Position numbers and translations under genes: made by a program
The notes under the pieces: generated by a model
The model's input: only the letters and a program-made list of their open reading frames with translations
Databases searched by the model: none
What the model was told of the DNA's origin: nothing
Source: Chloroflexota bacterium
Lineage (GTDB): Bacteria; Chloroflexota; Anaerolineae; Anaerolineales; Villigracilaceae
Reading direction: 5' to 3'
Assembly: GCA_013152325.1 (NCBI GenBank)
Contig: JAADGN010000066.1
Span: 1-36,171, forward strand
Length of the DNA stretch: 36,171 nucleotides
Shown: positions 23,742 through 31,240 of the stretch, one piece after another
Layout of the letters: each line of letters begins with the position of its first letter
Numbering within the stretch: the first letter of the stretch is position 1

Positions 23742-24236
23742 TTAATGCCCCATCTCGGCATCCGGGTCTCCGCTCAACAATTGCACGGCATGCGGCAGGA
23801 CCGGCAAGATGACCTGCAAATTTTCCACGGCGGCTTTGGGGCTGCCCGGCAAGTTGACGATCAACACCCCGCCGCGTATGCCCGCTGCCGCCCGCGAGAG
23901 CATGGCGTGCGGCGTGACTTGCAGGCTGGCGGCGCGCATGGCCTCCGTCAGACCGGGGGCGAGCCGCTCCACGACGGCGCGCGTCGCTTCGGGCGTGACA
24001 TCGCGCGAGGCGAAGCCGGTCCCGCCGGTGGTCAGGATGACGTCCAGGTCGCCGCGGTCGGCCCAGGCGGAGAGCGTCTCGCGCAGCGCAGCCTCGTCGT
24101 CGGGCAGGATGGACGTCCGGACAACCTCCCAGCCCCGGGACCGGATGAGTCCGCCCAGGGCGGGGCCAGAAGCGTCCGCCCGTTCGCCGCGTGACGACCG
24201 ATCAGAGACGGTCAGAATCCCAAATCGCAACGGCAT
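23742..24236 (-). CDS. Molybdopterin adenylyltransferase-like protein (MogA/MoaB family)
   Basis: The 164-residue protein begins LRFGILTVSDRSSRGE, the N-terminus of MogA/MoaB, and carries the molybdopterin-binding signature ILTTGGTGFASRDVTPEAT (67-85) and VNLPGSPKA near residue 130. MogA adenylates molybdopterin before molybdenum insertion by MoeA; MoaB does the same in some bacteria. It is about 6.5 kb from moaCDE on the same strand. It starts 1 nt after the acetyltransferase stop, hence co-translated with it, which is a neighbour with no obvious molybdenum role. Confidence 0.93.
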   Translation of the reverse strand: MPLRFGILTVSDRSSRGERADASGPALGGLIRSRGWEVVRTSILPDDEAALRETLSAWADRGDLDVILTTGGTGFASRDVTPEATRAVVERLAPGLTEAMRAASLQVTPHAMLSRAAAGIRGGVLIVNLPGSPKAAVENLQVILPVLPHAVQLLSGDPDAEMGH

Positions 24237-24237
24237 C

Positions 24238-24684
24238 TCAGATCAAGTCCTTCCCGTAGACGTACAGGTCCATGCGCTCCCAGCCGCGCTGTTCGTAAAA
24301 ACGGATCGCCGTGTCATTGTCCGTGGTAACCAGCAAATAATAGCGGATGCAGCCCTTGGCTCGCAGACGACGCTCAAGTTCGTCCATCAACTGTTCGCCG
24401 ATCCCCCGACCGCGATGCGAGTGCGCCACCGCCAGGTGATACATCATGCCGCGCCGCCCGTCGAAACCGCCCAGCACACTGCCCACGATCCGACCATCCA
24501 TCTCGGCAACCAGGAACAGGTCGGGGTCGCGCCGGATTTTCTTCTCGATTTCGTCCGGGTCATCGGAGCGGCGCAAGTGAATGCCGTCCCCTGCATCGGC
24601 CCATAGCCGGTAAACGGCGTCATAATCATCTGAAAAGCGGAAAGTTCTGATCAGGGGAGACGGGTTGGACTGTGCTGCTGCCAT
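24238..24684 (-). CDS. GNAT-family N-acetyltransferase
   Basis: The 148-residue protein shows the GNAT fold: beta strands up to LVAEMDGRIVGSVLGGFDG, motif A with the acetyl-CoA pyrophosphate loop at HSHRGRGIGEQLMDEL (88-103, Q/RxxGxG/A as R91-G-R-G-I-G96), and motif B around TTDNDTAIRFYEQRGWERM near the C-terminus. The substrate is unknown; YhbS- and RimI-like families are both possible. No ribosome site is visible, but the gene starts 24 nt after the response-regulator stop and is likely in one transcript with it, lon and hsp20. Confidence 0.9.
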   Translation of the reverse strand: MAAAQSNPSPLIRTFRFSDDYDAVYRLWADAGDGIHLRRSDDPDEIEKKIRRDPDLFLVAEMDGRIVGSVLGGFDGRRGMMYHLAVAHSHRGRGIGEQLMDELERRLRAKGCIRYYLLVTTDNDTAIRFYEQRGWERMDLYVYGKDLI

Positions 24685-24708
24685 AGTGGAGTTTCGGCGC
24701 GGAGAAAA

Positions 24709-25062
24709 CTAAGCCAGTTGTTTGAGTATCTCTATCAGATCATCCGGCATATAGGGCTTGAGCAAAAATTCGTCCGCGCCCTTGCTCAGGCACTCATCCT
24801 TCAAGCTCATCCCCGAACTCATCACAACGCGCGTATTCTTGAGCTCATCGTCCTGGCGCAAAGCGCTCACGACGTCCAAACCGTTTTCATACGGCAGGTG
24901 GACATCCAGCAAAAGCACGTCAGGCGCTTCGCTGCGCACAGCGGTCAGGACGTCTTGTTCGGCCGCGTCCATGCTCACGACTTGAAATCCCTCCATTGCA
25001 AGCAGGGTGCTCAGGAGCGAGACCATCGTCTCATCGTCTTCAGCCAGCATCACTTTTGGCAT
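24709..25062 (-). CDS. Single-domain (receiver-only) response regulator
   Basis: The 117-residue product is just a CheY-like receiver: acidic pair Asp9 and Asp10 in LAEDDETM, phospho-acceptor Asp53 in LLLDVHLP, Ser83 in VVMSSGM and Lys102 in FLLKPYMP, all present, and no output domain. It probably signals through protein contact. No kinase is in the window. The ATG at 25062 is chosen because the conserved [10 protein letters not shown] begins there. The start lies inside the last 23 bp of lon, so the two are overlapped and probably co-translated. Confidence 0.92.
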   Translation of the reverse strand: MPKVMLAEDDETMVSLLSTLLAMEGFQVVSMDAAEQDVLTAVRSEAPDVLLLDVHLPYENGLDVVSALRQDDELKNTRVVMSSGMSLKDECLSKGADEFLLKPYMPDDLIEILKQLA

Positions 25063-27673
25063 TTTCTTTTGTTCGCCTCGTCTTGGTAGTTTTTTTGGCC
25101 TTTGGTTTGGCCGCCTTCTTTTTTGCAGCAGGCTTTGTTTTTTTCGCAGGCTCCAGCGCCGCATCCAGAACTTCGTCCACCGTCTGCACAAAGATGAACT
25201 TCATATCCTTGCGGACTTCCTCGGGCACATCGTCCAGGTCGACTTCATTGCGCTTGGGCAAGATGATCGTTTTCAGACAGAACCGGTGCGCGGCCAGGAC
25301 TTTTTCCTTGACGCCGCCAATCGGCAGCACCTGTCCCCGCAGCGTGATCTCGCCGGTCATCCCAACCTGCGGACGTACTTTGCGGCCAGAGAGCAAAGAG
25401 ACCAGGGCAGTCGCCATCGTGACGCCGGCCGAGGGGCCGTCCTTGGGTTGTGCACCAGACGGGACATGCATGTGAATATCCGTCTCGTCGAAGAACCCGG
25501 GGTCAAGGCCCAACTCTTCCGCCCTCGAACGGACATACGAAAGCGCGGCGCGGGCGGATTCTTGCATCACGTTGCCGATCGAACCGGTGATCTGGAAGCC
25601 CTTCGAACCGGGCATACGCGTGGCCTCGATGAAAAGCACGTCGCCGCCGTAAGGCGTCCAGGCCAGACCGGCCGCCACGCCGGGGATCGAAATACGGGCA
25701 TTGAGCTCCTCGGGGCCCAGGAAGATGGGATGATCGAGAAACTCTTCCACCGCCTCAGTCGTGATCTTGAAGAACTTGCCCTTCTCTTCGGCAATGCGCG
25801 TGCCGACTTTGCGGCATATCGCGCCAATTTTTCGTTCCAGGTTGCGCACGCCAGCCTCGCGGGTGTACTGGTTGATGATCATCCGCAGGCCGTCATCCGT
25901 AAATTCAATTTCGTCAGAATGCAGACTGTTCTCGCGGATCTGGCGCGGGATCAGATAACCGCGCGCAATAGCGACCTTCTCGCGTTCCGTATACCCCGAA
26001 AGGAAGATGATCTCCATACGGTCCCGCAGCGGGCCGGGGATGGTCTCCAGCGTGTTCGCAGTAGTGATGAACATGACCTGCGACAGGTCAAAAGCCACTT
26101 CCAAGTAGTGGTCGCGGAACTCGACATTCTGCTCCGGGTCAAGCACTTCGAGCAAGGCCGAGGCCGGATCGCCGCGGAAATCGAAGACCAGTTTGTCCAC
26201 CTCGTCGAGCATGAAGACGGGATTATGCGATTCGACGCGCCGCAGCGCCTGCAAGATACGTCCCGGCATGGCGCCGATGTAGGTGCGGCGATGACCGCGG
26301 ATCTCGGCCTCGTCACGCACGCCGCCCAGCGAAATGCGGACGAACTTGCGCCCCATGGCGCGCGCGATGGAGCGTCCGAGTGAAGTCTTGCCAACGCCGG
26401 GCGGGCCGACAAAGCACAAAATCACGCCTTCGCGGTCGCGGTGGATGACGTCGTCCGACGGCTCGTCAAACTCACCCTGACGCACCAACCGCAGCTTGCG
26501 GATCGCCAGGAATTCCAAAATACGCTCTTTGACATCTTCCAGGCCATAGTGGTCTTTATCGAGGATCTCGCGGGCATGAAAAATATCCAGGTTATCTTCT
26601 GTCTGCTTCGACCAGGGCAGCGAGACCAGCCAATCGAGATACGTGCGGATAACGCCGTACTCGGCAGCGGCCGTCGGCAGACGCGAAAGGCGGTCCAACT
26701 CGCGGCGCGCCTGCTTGTCGGCCTCTTCCGACATTTTGGCTTCTTCGATCTTCTTGCGGAATTCCTCGACCTCGACGGCCTGCTCGTCCTTCTCGCCCAA
26801 TTCTTTTTGAATGGCCTTAAGCTGCTCGCGCAAAAAATATTCGCGCTGCACTTTTTCGATTTCCTCGCGGGCTTCGTTCTGTATCTTTTGCCCCAACTGC
26901 AAGACTTCATTTTCGCGCGTCAACAGGTTGATCAGTTTATGCAGCTTCTCGTATGTCGAGTCAAGCTCCAGAATCTGCTGGGCGTCAGCCAAATTGATCC
27001 GCTGGAAGTTGGCAATCGTATAAGCCGTCTCCAGGGGACTGTCCAAGACAGAAATGGATGCGACCAACTCCTCCGGAAAAGAGGGGATCATTTCCGCGAT
27101 CTGCGCAAACTGGTCGCGTGCGTTGCGCGCCAGCGCGTCGATCTCCAGGCCGGTCTCCACGGTCTCAGGAGCAAGGTTGATCTTGGCCTTGAGATACGGC
27201 TCCGTCTCGACGAACTCGTCCAAGCGGAAACGCTCCAGCCCCTGCACCAACAAGCGGATGGTCCCGTCCGGGGCGCGCAGCAGGCGGTGGACGGTGGCAA
27301 TTGTGCCGACTTGATACAGATCGTCCGGGCCGGGCGTCTCCAACTCCGGATTTTTGGCCGCCACCAGCCCGACCAGTTTGTCGCCGGCAACGATGTCGTC
27401 TATCAACTTGATCGAGCGCGGCTGCCCCACCGTCAGCGGGACAGCGGTTTGGGGGTAAACGACCACGCCCCTCAGGGGCAAGATCGGCAGGATGTCCGGA
27501 TACTGAACCGCCTCCACTTCAAGCGGCTCTCCCTGCGGTTCATCCTGTTCTTCTTTCTTCTTCGCCAGGCGCGAGAGCACAGAAGGCATGAACAACTCCA
27601 TCAACGAAGCATCATTTTCCCATATCCATTCAAACCATTCGGCAACATTGGCATGCCAGCGTGAAGCACTCAT
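25040..27673 (-). CDS. lon: ATP-dependent Lon protease with lysine-rich C-terminal tail
   Basis: Lon unfolds and degrades damaged proteins. Domains in order: N-terminal substrate-binding domain from about residue 60 ([14 protein letters not shown]), a helical/coiled region (about 270-350), AAA+ domain with Walker [10 protein letters not shown] (about 420) and Walker [12 protein letters not shown], and the protease domain with catalytic Ser in PKDGPSAG (about 747) and Lys in [12 protein letters not shown] (about 790). The final 35 residues are an unusual Lys/Ala-rich tail. From 27673 the protein is 877 residues; an internal ATG at 27589 has a better ribosome site (GGAG, 6 nt) and would give 849, so the true start is uncertain. 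hsp20 lies 25 bp upstream and the response regulator overlaps the 3' end, suggesting a stress operon. Confidence 0.95.
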   Translation of the reverse strand: MSASRWHANVAEWFEWIWENDASLMELFMPSVLSRLAKKKEEQDEPQGEPLEVEAVQYPDILPILPLRGVVVYPQTAVPLTVGQPRSIKLIDDIVAGDKLVGLVAAKNPELETPGPDDLYQVGTIATVHRLLRAPDGTIRLLVQGLERFRLDEFVETEPYLKAKINLAPETVETGLEIDALARNARDQFAQIAEMIPSFPEELVASISVLDSPLETAYTIANFQRINLADAQQILELDSTYEKLHKLINLLTRENEVLQLGQKIQNEAREEIEKVQREYFLREQLKAIQKELGEKDEQAVEVEEFRKKIEEAKMSEEADKQARRELDRLSRLPTAAAEYGVIRTYLDWLVSLPWSKQTEDNLDIFHAREILDKDHYGLEDVKERILEFLAIRKLRLVRQGEFDEPSDDVIHRDREGVILCFVGPPGVGKTSLGRSIARAMGRKFVRISLGGVRDEAEIRGHRRTYIGAMPGRILQALRRVESHNPVFMLDEVDKLVFDFRGDPASALLEVLDPEQNVEFRDHYLEVAFDLSQVMFITTANTLETIPGPLRDRMEIIFLSGYTEREKVAIARGYLIPRQIRENSLHSDEIEFTDDGLRMIINQYTREAGVRNLERKIGAICRKVGTRIAEEKGKFFKITTEAVEEFLDHPIFLGPEELNARISIPGVAAGLAWTPYGGDVLFIEATRMPGSKGFQITGSIGNVMQESARAALSYVRSRAEELGLDPGFFDETDIHMHVPSGAQPKDGPSAGVTMATALVSLLSGRKVRPQVGMTGEITLRGQVLPIGGVKEKVLAAHRFCLKTIILPKRNEVDLDDVPEEVRKDMKFIFVQTVDEVLDAALEPAKKTKPAAKKKAAKPKAKKTTKTRRTKENAKSDAG

Positions 27674-27698
27674 AAAAAATTCTTTCTTCCTGTATCAT

Positions 27699-28112
27699 TC
27701 ATTCCTGAATGGGAATCTGGCTCGGCTTTGCTTTCGGCAGCGTTACCGTGAGAAAGCCGTCCACGTATTCGGCGCTGGCTTGCTCGATATCCACCGGGGC
27801 GGGCAGGCCAACCGCGCTGGTGAACTTGCCGCAGCGAATTTCCATCTGATGATAAGCGCGCCGCTCGGTCACATCCGGGCGCACGCCGCTGATGACCAAA
27901 AAATTGCCCTCGATGCTGACCACGAAATCTTCCTCCCGCATTCCGGCAACTTCCACCCGGACGACATAGGCGTCCGCCGTCTCGTACATGTCGGTCGGCG
28001 GGCTCCAGATATTCGAACGTACCTGCACCTGCCAGCCGACCGCGTGCAAGACATTATGACGGTCGGGATCGGGAGAAGAGGTCGTTCCAGATTTACGGAT
28101 AATTGTGGACAT
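27699..28112 (-). CDS. Small heat-shock protein (Hsp20 / alpha-crystallin family)
   Basis: A holdase chaperone that binds unfolding proteins. The alpha-crystallin domain (about 38-130) runs from PPTDMYETADAYVVRVEVAGMREEDF through IEGNFLVISGVR and ends with the DGFLTVTLPKA strand; the C-terminal IPI anchoring motif (QIPIQE) for oligomer assembly is present. The ATG at 28112 is chosen because GGAGG lies 8 nt before it; a TTG extension of five residues is less likely. It precedes lon by 25 bp on the same strand. I see no CIRCE or clear heat-shock promoter in the 154 bp upstream. Confidence 0.94.
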   Translation of the reverse strand: MSTIIRKSGTTSSPDPDRHNVLHAVGWQVQVRSNIWSPPTDMYETADAYVVRVEVAGMREEDFVVSIEGNFLVISGVRPDVTERRAYHQMEIRCGKFTSAVGLPAPVDIEQASAEYVDGFLTVTLPKAKPSQIPIQE

Positions 28113-28266
28113 TCTCGAATCCTCCAATGCTTATCAGAGAACAAGATGGGGGATGCCGCCATCAAACATCGAGGGCCGCGCTGGCAGCATTCGGCGCTTC
28201 ATTGCAATTCGGCTCATCGCCGCTTGTTCATTCCTGTTTTTCAAGACCAACAAACGTGTTTCCAGG

Positions 28267-28340
28267 CGCCCCCGGCGGGACTCGAACCCACAACCTCGTG
28301 CTTAGAAGGCACTTGCTCTTTCCGATTGAGCTACGGGGGC
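28267..28340 (-). tRNA. tRNA-Arg (TCT anticodon)
   Basis: On the minus strand a full cloverleaf is readable: acceptor GCCCCCG with CGGGGGC, D-arm GCTC...GAGC, anticodon arm with loop CTTCTAA (anticodon TCT at its centre), 5-nt variable loop AGGTT, and T-arm GTGGG-TTCGAGT-CCCGC. The discriminator is G and CCA is not encoded (CCT follows). The outermost anticodon-stem pair (A27-G43) is a mismatch. The gene is 74 nt and stands between hsp20 and an unknown gene pair. Confidence 0.93.
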
Positions 28341-28348
28341 AAAACGTT

Positions 28349-28783
28349 CTAGTCGCAACATGGCCGCAAGCCACGATAGACCCGCGGGCCGGCCAATGTT
28401 TTCAGAATGGTCGTTCCAGGACGCCTCAGGCGTTCTGCCAATTCGCGTGAACTCATTGGCGAGTTGCCGTTCACCAGGAAAAGGCGAAAGACGGCCTCGA
28501 CCAGCGCCGTATGCTCGGTCAAGAAGTCCGGCTGGTGAGCGCAATGCGACATCAGGATATGCTGAAGGCCATCTACCGATTTGACTTCTGCCGTGTCGGG
28601 ATCGATCCAGTCGATCATCTGTCCGTTCTGCCAGTCTCCAAAAGTTTCCCGATGCTCCTCGCAGAGCAACGAGCGCAGATAGACGCGCCAATCACGGTCA
28701 TTCTGCTGCCACCATGCAAAGTCGATGTGAAAAGGCGTATCCAGGGTCGGTTTGACCAGGCTAAAAGCTTTCATTTCAGGCAT
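28349..28783 (-). CDS. Conserved-looking protein with C-terminal winged-helix-like segment, function unknown
   Basis: The 144-residue product starts at the ATG at 28783, which has AGGAGG 5 nt upstream and abuts the stop of the next gene without a gap. The N-terminal half (LVKPTLDTPFHIDFAWWQQNDRDWRVYLRSLLCEEH in pieces) and an IDWIDPDTAEVKSVDGLQHIL block are distinctive but match no family I can name. The C-terminal 45 residues (SSRELAERLRRPGTTILKTLAG, then RVYRGLRP) look like a winged helix-turn-helix, suggesting nucleic-acid contact. Coupled to the 530-residue gene, so the two probably act together. It is 8 bp from the tRNA gene, which starts downstream. Confidence 0.75.
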   Translation of the reverse strand: MPEMKAFSLVKPTLDTPFHIDFAWWQQNDRDWRVYLRSLLCEEHRETFGDWQNGQMIDWIDPDTAEVKSVDGLQHILMSHCAHQPDFLTEHTALVEAVFRLFLVNGNSPMSSRELAERLRRPGTTILKTLAGPRVYRGLRPCCD

Positions 28784-30376
28784 CTACGCCTCCTCTCCGT
28801 CAGAATCTTCCAAACGAAAATGTAGATCTCCCACATGGACAGCCCAGGGTTTCGTCGCCAACAGGCTGAACAAAGGGGCAGGCGGGCAACGCCGGACAAT
28901 ATTCACCGCGGAATACAATTCCTGAGCATGCACGTGTCCCTGGGGGGTAAGTTTGGTCAGTTCCCGCATTATGTTGTGCACCAACTGCTCAAAAGGCCGA
29001 CCGCTCACCCGGGTTTGCTCCCACACCTTATCCACCGCGTCGGCATCCGGTACCGCGAGCACCATGCGATCATCGAATTCGGCAGTAACCACCTGCTTGA
29101 GCATGGCGAACACCAATCCGCCGTCTGCACCGACGATGACCGTGCGCACCCAGTCACGCTTCCCGCGATGGGTCTGCGCCTCGATGATGACTTCGCCGTG
29201 TTGGTCGCCATGACGAATATGGACCAAGCTGCCGGGTATCAATTCCTGCGCCTGGTACCAGTCACGCAAACCATATACGTATCGGTTCTCCCTGACGACC
29301 CAACCAGGCATCTTCTGCCCTGTCTTGCCGTCTATCAGTGTAAACCGGATGCGCGGCGACTCGTAAGCCGTTGGGAAAAAAGATCGCACCCGCGCCGAGA
29401 TCGGCAAAGTGCCCGCCCGCCAGTGCGGATATGTCAGACTGATAACGACCTCTTTCAGGGCTTTGCCGGGTGCGATATCCACTTCGCTCAACTCGTCATC
29501 CAGCTCAGCTTCCAGGGCAAGCATATCCTTTGTCAAAGCCGTGCGATCATGCTCGATCGGCGTATACTGCAAAAAGGCAGGGACTTCACGCACGCCATCC
29601 GGCTCCAACCGCTCCAGGCACCACAACACTTGTCCGACCGGGCCAACCTCGTCAAAACGCGGGTCTTCCTGCAAGGCATAATTGAGGGAGAATTCGCCCA
29701 GATTCTTGTTGACGCCCTGCGGCAACTCGACATCCTTCATCAACGCTTCAGTCGGGAGCGGTTCCCCTTCGGCCATGTCCAGCACCGCCTCGGCCAAGTT
29801 CAGGTGTCCGGCGTTGACATCTACGAGCAGGGCGCGCGGGAACCAGCGTCCGGCGATGCGCACCAGTTCGTCCCCGTCTTTCAGCGCGGCATCGAGTTTT
29901 TGTTCCAGTTCGGCGCCATAGTCCCGAACGATGGTATCGGGATCGGTCTGCCCATCCGCATCGTCTGGGACCTTCTCTTCGTTCAGACGATGCTCCGCCA
30001 AACCGCCCGCAAAAAGACGCTCGCTCCCGTCCTCCATCGTGACCGTCAACACGTCAAAAGATTCGACTTCAGGATTCACGCCCGGACGAACAGCAGTCAC
30101 TTGCCCTTTTTGCCAATCCAATGCAGGAAAGGCCAACTCGTCGCCGGTCTGATAGTGCTCTTTGGGCAAGTACAACTTTCCCTTGCCCTTTCGCTTCTTC
30201 AAGAGCGATTCCTTCTCAGAACGAATGCGCTCTTCAACCAACACAGTCACCAATTCTGTAACAGTCAGGGGGGTTTCCACCTCGAACAGGTGGGTATGCA
30301 GAAATTCAATATCGCGTTTCTTGATCGTCAGCGATTGCCAATAGTCGGCGGGGAGGGTAAGAGGGACGTTCATCAT
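28784..30376 (-). CDS. Large protein of an unrecognised family, partner of the 144-residue gene
   Basis: The 530-residue product has no signal peptide or membrane segment. It begins with a helical segment (about 15-65) that could be a winged helix, followed by a very basic run (KKRKGKGK, about 59-66) and a small beta domain with FPALDWQKGQVTAVRPGVNPE (about 83-103). Middle regions are mixed and acidic. Residues about 325-460 contain a beta-rich part with ENRYVYGLRDWYQAQELIPG and SLVHIRHGDQHGEVIIEAQ, weakly reminiscent of B3-like DNA-binding or restriction-associated folds (inference). The final 100 residues include a helical VDKVWEQTRVSGRPFEQLV segment. I recognise no catalytic motif. The ATG at 30376 has AAGG 6 nt upstream. 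It is divergent from the gntR-korAB operon across 164 bp. Confidence 0.75.
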   Translation of the reverse strand: MMNVPLTLPADYWQSLTIKKRDIEFLHTHLFEVETPLTVTELVTVLVEERIRSEKESLLKKRKGKGKLYLPKEHYQTGDELAFPALDWQKGQVTAVRPGVNPEVESFDVLTVTMEDGSERLFAGGLAEHRLNEEKVPDDADGQTDPDTIVRDYGAELEQKLDAALKDGDELVRIAGRWFPRALLVDVNAGHLNLAEAVLDMAEGEPLPTEALMKDVELPQGVNKNLGEFSLNYALQEDPRFDEVGPVGQVLWCLERLEPDGVREVPAFLQYTPIEHDRTALTKDMLALEAELDDELSEVDIAPGKALKEVVISLTYPHWRAGTLPISARVRSFFPTAYESPRIRFTLIDGKTGQKMPGWVVRENRYVYGLRDWYQAQELIPGSLVHIRHGDQHGEVIIEAQTHRGKRDWVRTVIVGADGGLVFAMLKQVVTAEFDDRMVLAVPDADAVDKVWEQTRVSGRPFEQLVHNIMRELTKLTPQGHVHAQELYSAVNIVRRCPPAPLFSLLATKPWAVHVGDLHFRLEDSDGEEA

Positions 30377-30419
30377 GGGCTGCCTTATGCGTACAAATTC
30401 ACCTTGAAATTTTGTATTA

Positions 30420-30436
30420 GCCTATCAGAGATAGGC
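30420..30436. promoter_or_regulatory. Palindrome near the start of transcription of the 530-residue gene
   Basis: GCCTATC-AGA-GATAGGC is a perfect 7-bp inverted repeat with a 3-nt centre. It lies just downstream of the minus-strand -10 (TATAAT, 30448-30443), around the predicted start of transcription, the usual position for an operator. The adjacent FadR-type regulator is the first candidate binder. Confidence 0.5.
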
Positions 30437-30442
30437 CGCTCA

Positions 30443-30448
30443 ATTATA
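30443..30448 (-). promoter_or_regulatory. -10 box of the 530-residue gene
   Basis: TATAAT on the minus strand, about 66 nt before the ATG at 30376. No convincing -35 is present at 16-18 bp. Confidence 0.4.
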
Positions 30449-30469
30449 CCCTATTCAAAAAATACGTAC

Positions 30470-30498
30470 TTGACCAACTTCTTTGGCAGTGATATACT
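30470..30498 (+). promoter_or_regulatory. Sigma70 promoter of the gntR-korAB operon
   Basis: TTGACC (30470-30475), 17-bp spacer, TATACT (30493-30498). It is the best consensus match I found in the window. The predicted start is about 36 nt before the ATG at 30541. The leader shows no ribosome site. Confidence 0.65.
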
Positions 30499-30540
30499 CC
30501 AATCCTACGAATTATCTGATTAATTGACAATATTCATAAA

Positions 30541-31221
30541 ATGTTACGCGAACGCATCTCCCCCAACTCGATTTCAAAATTTTTGCGCTATCTGGCCTCC
30601 CACAAACAGGCTGAGAGCGAAGGGCTGCCTTCATTGACCGACCTTAGCAGCGAATTGGGCATCAGTGTAGCTGCCCTGCGCGAACAACTGCAGGTGGCGC
30701 GCGCCCTCGGTCTGGTCGAAGTCCGGCCGCGGAAAGGCACCCGCCGCCTGCCCTACACCTTCACGCCCGCGGTTCGGCAGAGTCTCGGATATGCGCTTGC
30801 GCTCGACGATGAGCACTTTCAGTCCTACTCCGACCTGCGCGCCCACCTTGAGTCTGCCTATTTCTACGAAGCCGTCAAAAAGTTGACCGGGGCAGACCAC
30901 CAAGCAATGAAAGCCTTGCTAACACAAGCCTGGGAGAAATTGCGCGGCAACCCGATCCAAATCCCCCACGACGAGCACCGTGAACTGCACTTGCTCATTT
31001 ACCGCCGGCTAGACAACATCTTTGTGACCGGCTTGCTGGAGGCCTATTGGGAGGCATACGAAGCAATCGGGCTGAACGTATTCACAGACTATGAATACCT
31101 GACAAAAGTATGGCAGTACCACACCGACATGGTGGAAGCAATATACGATGGCAATTACGAGGCTGGGTATCAGGCATTGATGGAACATACCGACCTGATC
31201 TACCATCGCCCGGTCTCTTAG
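30541..31221 (+). CDS. GntR-family (FadR/FCD type) transcriptional regulator
   Basis: Residues 1-75 form the winged helix (SLTDLSSELGISVAALREQLQVARALGLVEV then RPRKGTRRLP in the wing). Residues about 85-220 are an FCD-type all-helical ligand domain; histidines corresponding to the metal-binding set are His150, His194 and His216, while the position usually held by Asp in the D-x-x-F-H motif appears to be His146 here. Regulators of this class usually sense small organic acids. It is followed 19 bp later by korA in the same direction, so it probably controls 2-oxoacid oxidoreductase expression. The divergent 530-residue gene may be a second target. No clear ribosome site precedes the ATG. Confidence 0.88.
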   Translation: MLRERISPNSISKFLRYLASHKQAESEGLPSLTDLSSELGISVAALREQLQVARALGLVEVRPRKGTRRLPYTFTPAVRQSLGYALALDDEHFQSYSDLRAHLESAYFYEAVKKLTGADHQAMKALLTQAWEKLRGNPIQIPHDEHRELHLLIYRRLDNIFVTGLLEAYWEAYEAIGLNVFTDYEYLTKVWQYHTDMVEAIYDGNYEAGYQALMEHTDLIYHRPVS

Positions 31222-31240
31222 TACATTTCTCGAGGAGCTT

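Noticed and set aside
28835-30523. A 562-codon plus-strand frame antisense to the 530-residue gene
   Set aside because: The minus-strand frame has a ribosome site, abuts the 144-residue gene and has a balanced protein-like composition, while the plus-strand frame is rich in His, Arg and Gln and runs into the intergenic promoters.
30524-30529. TTGACA as -35 for gntR
   Set aside because: It lies only about 11 nt before the ATG, too near for a -10 to fit; the TTGACC/TATACT pair further upstream is complete.
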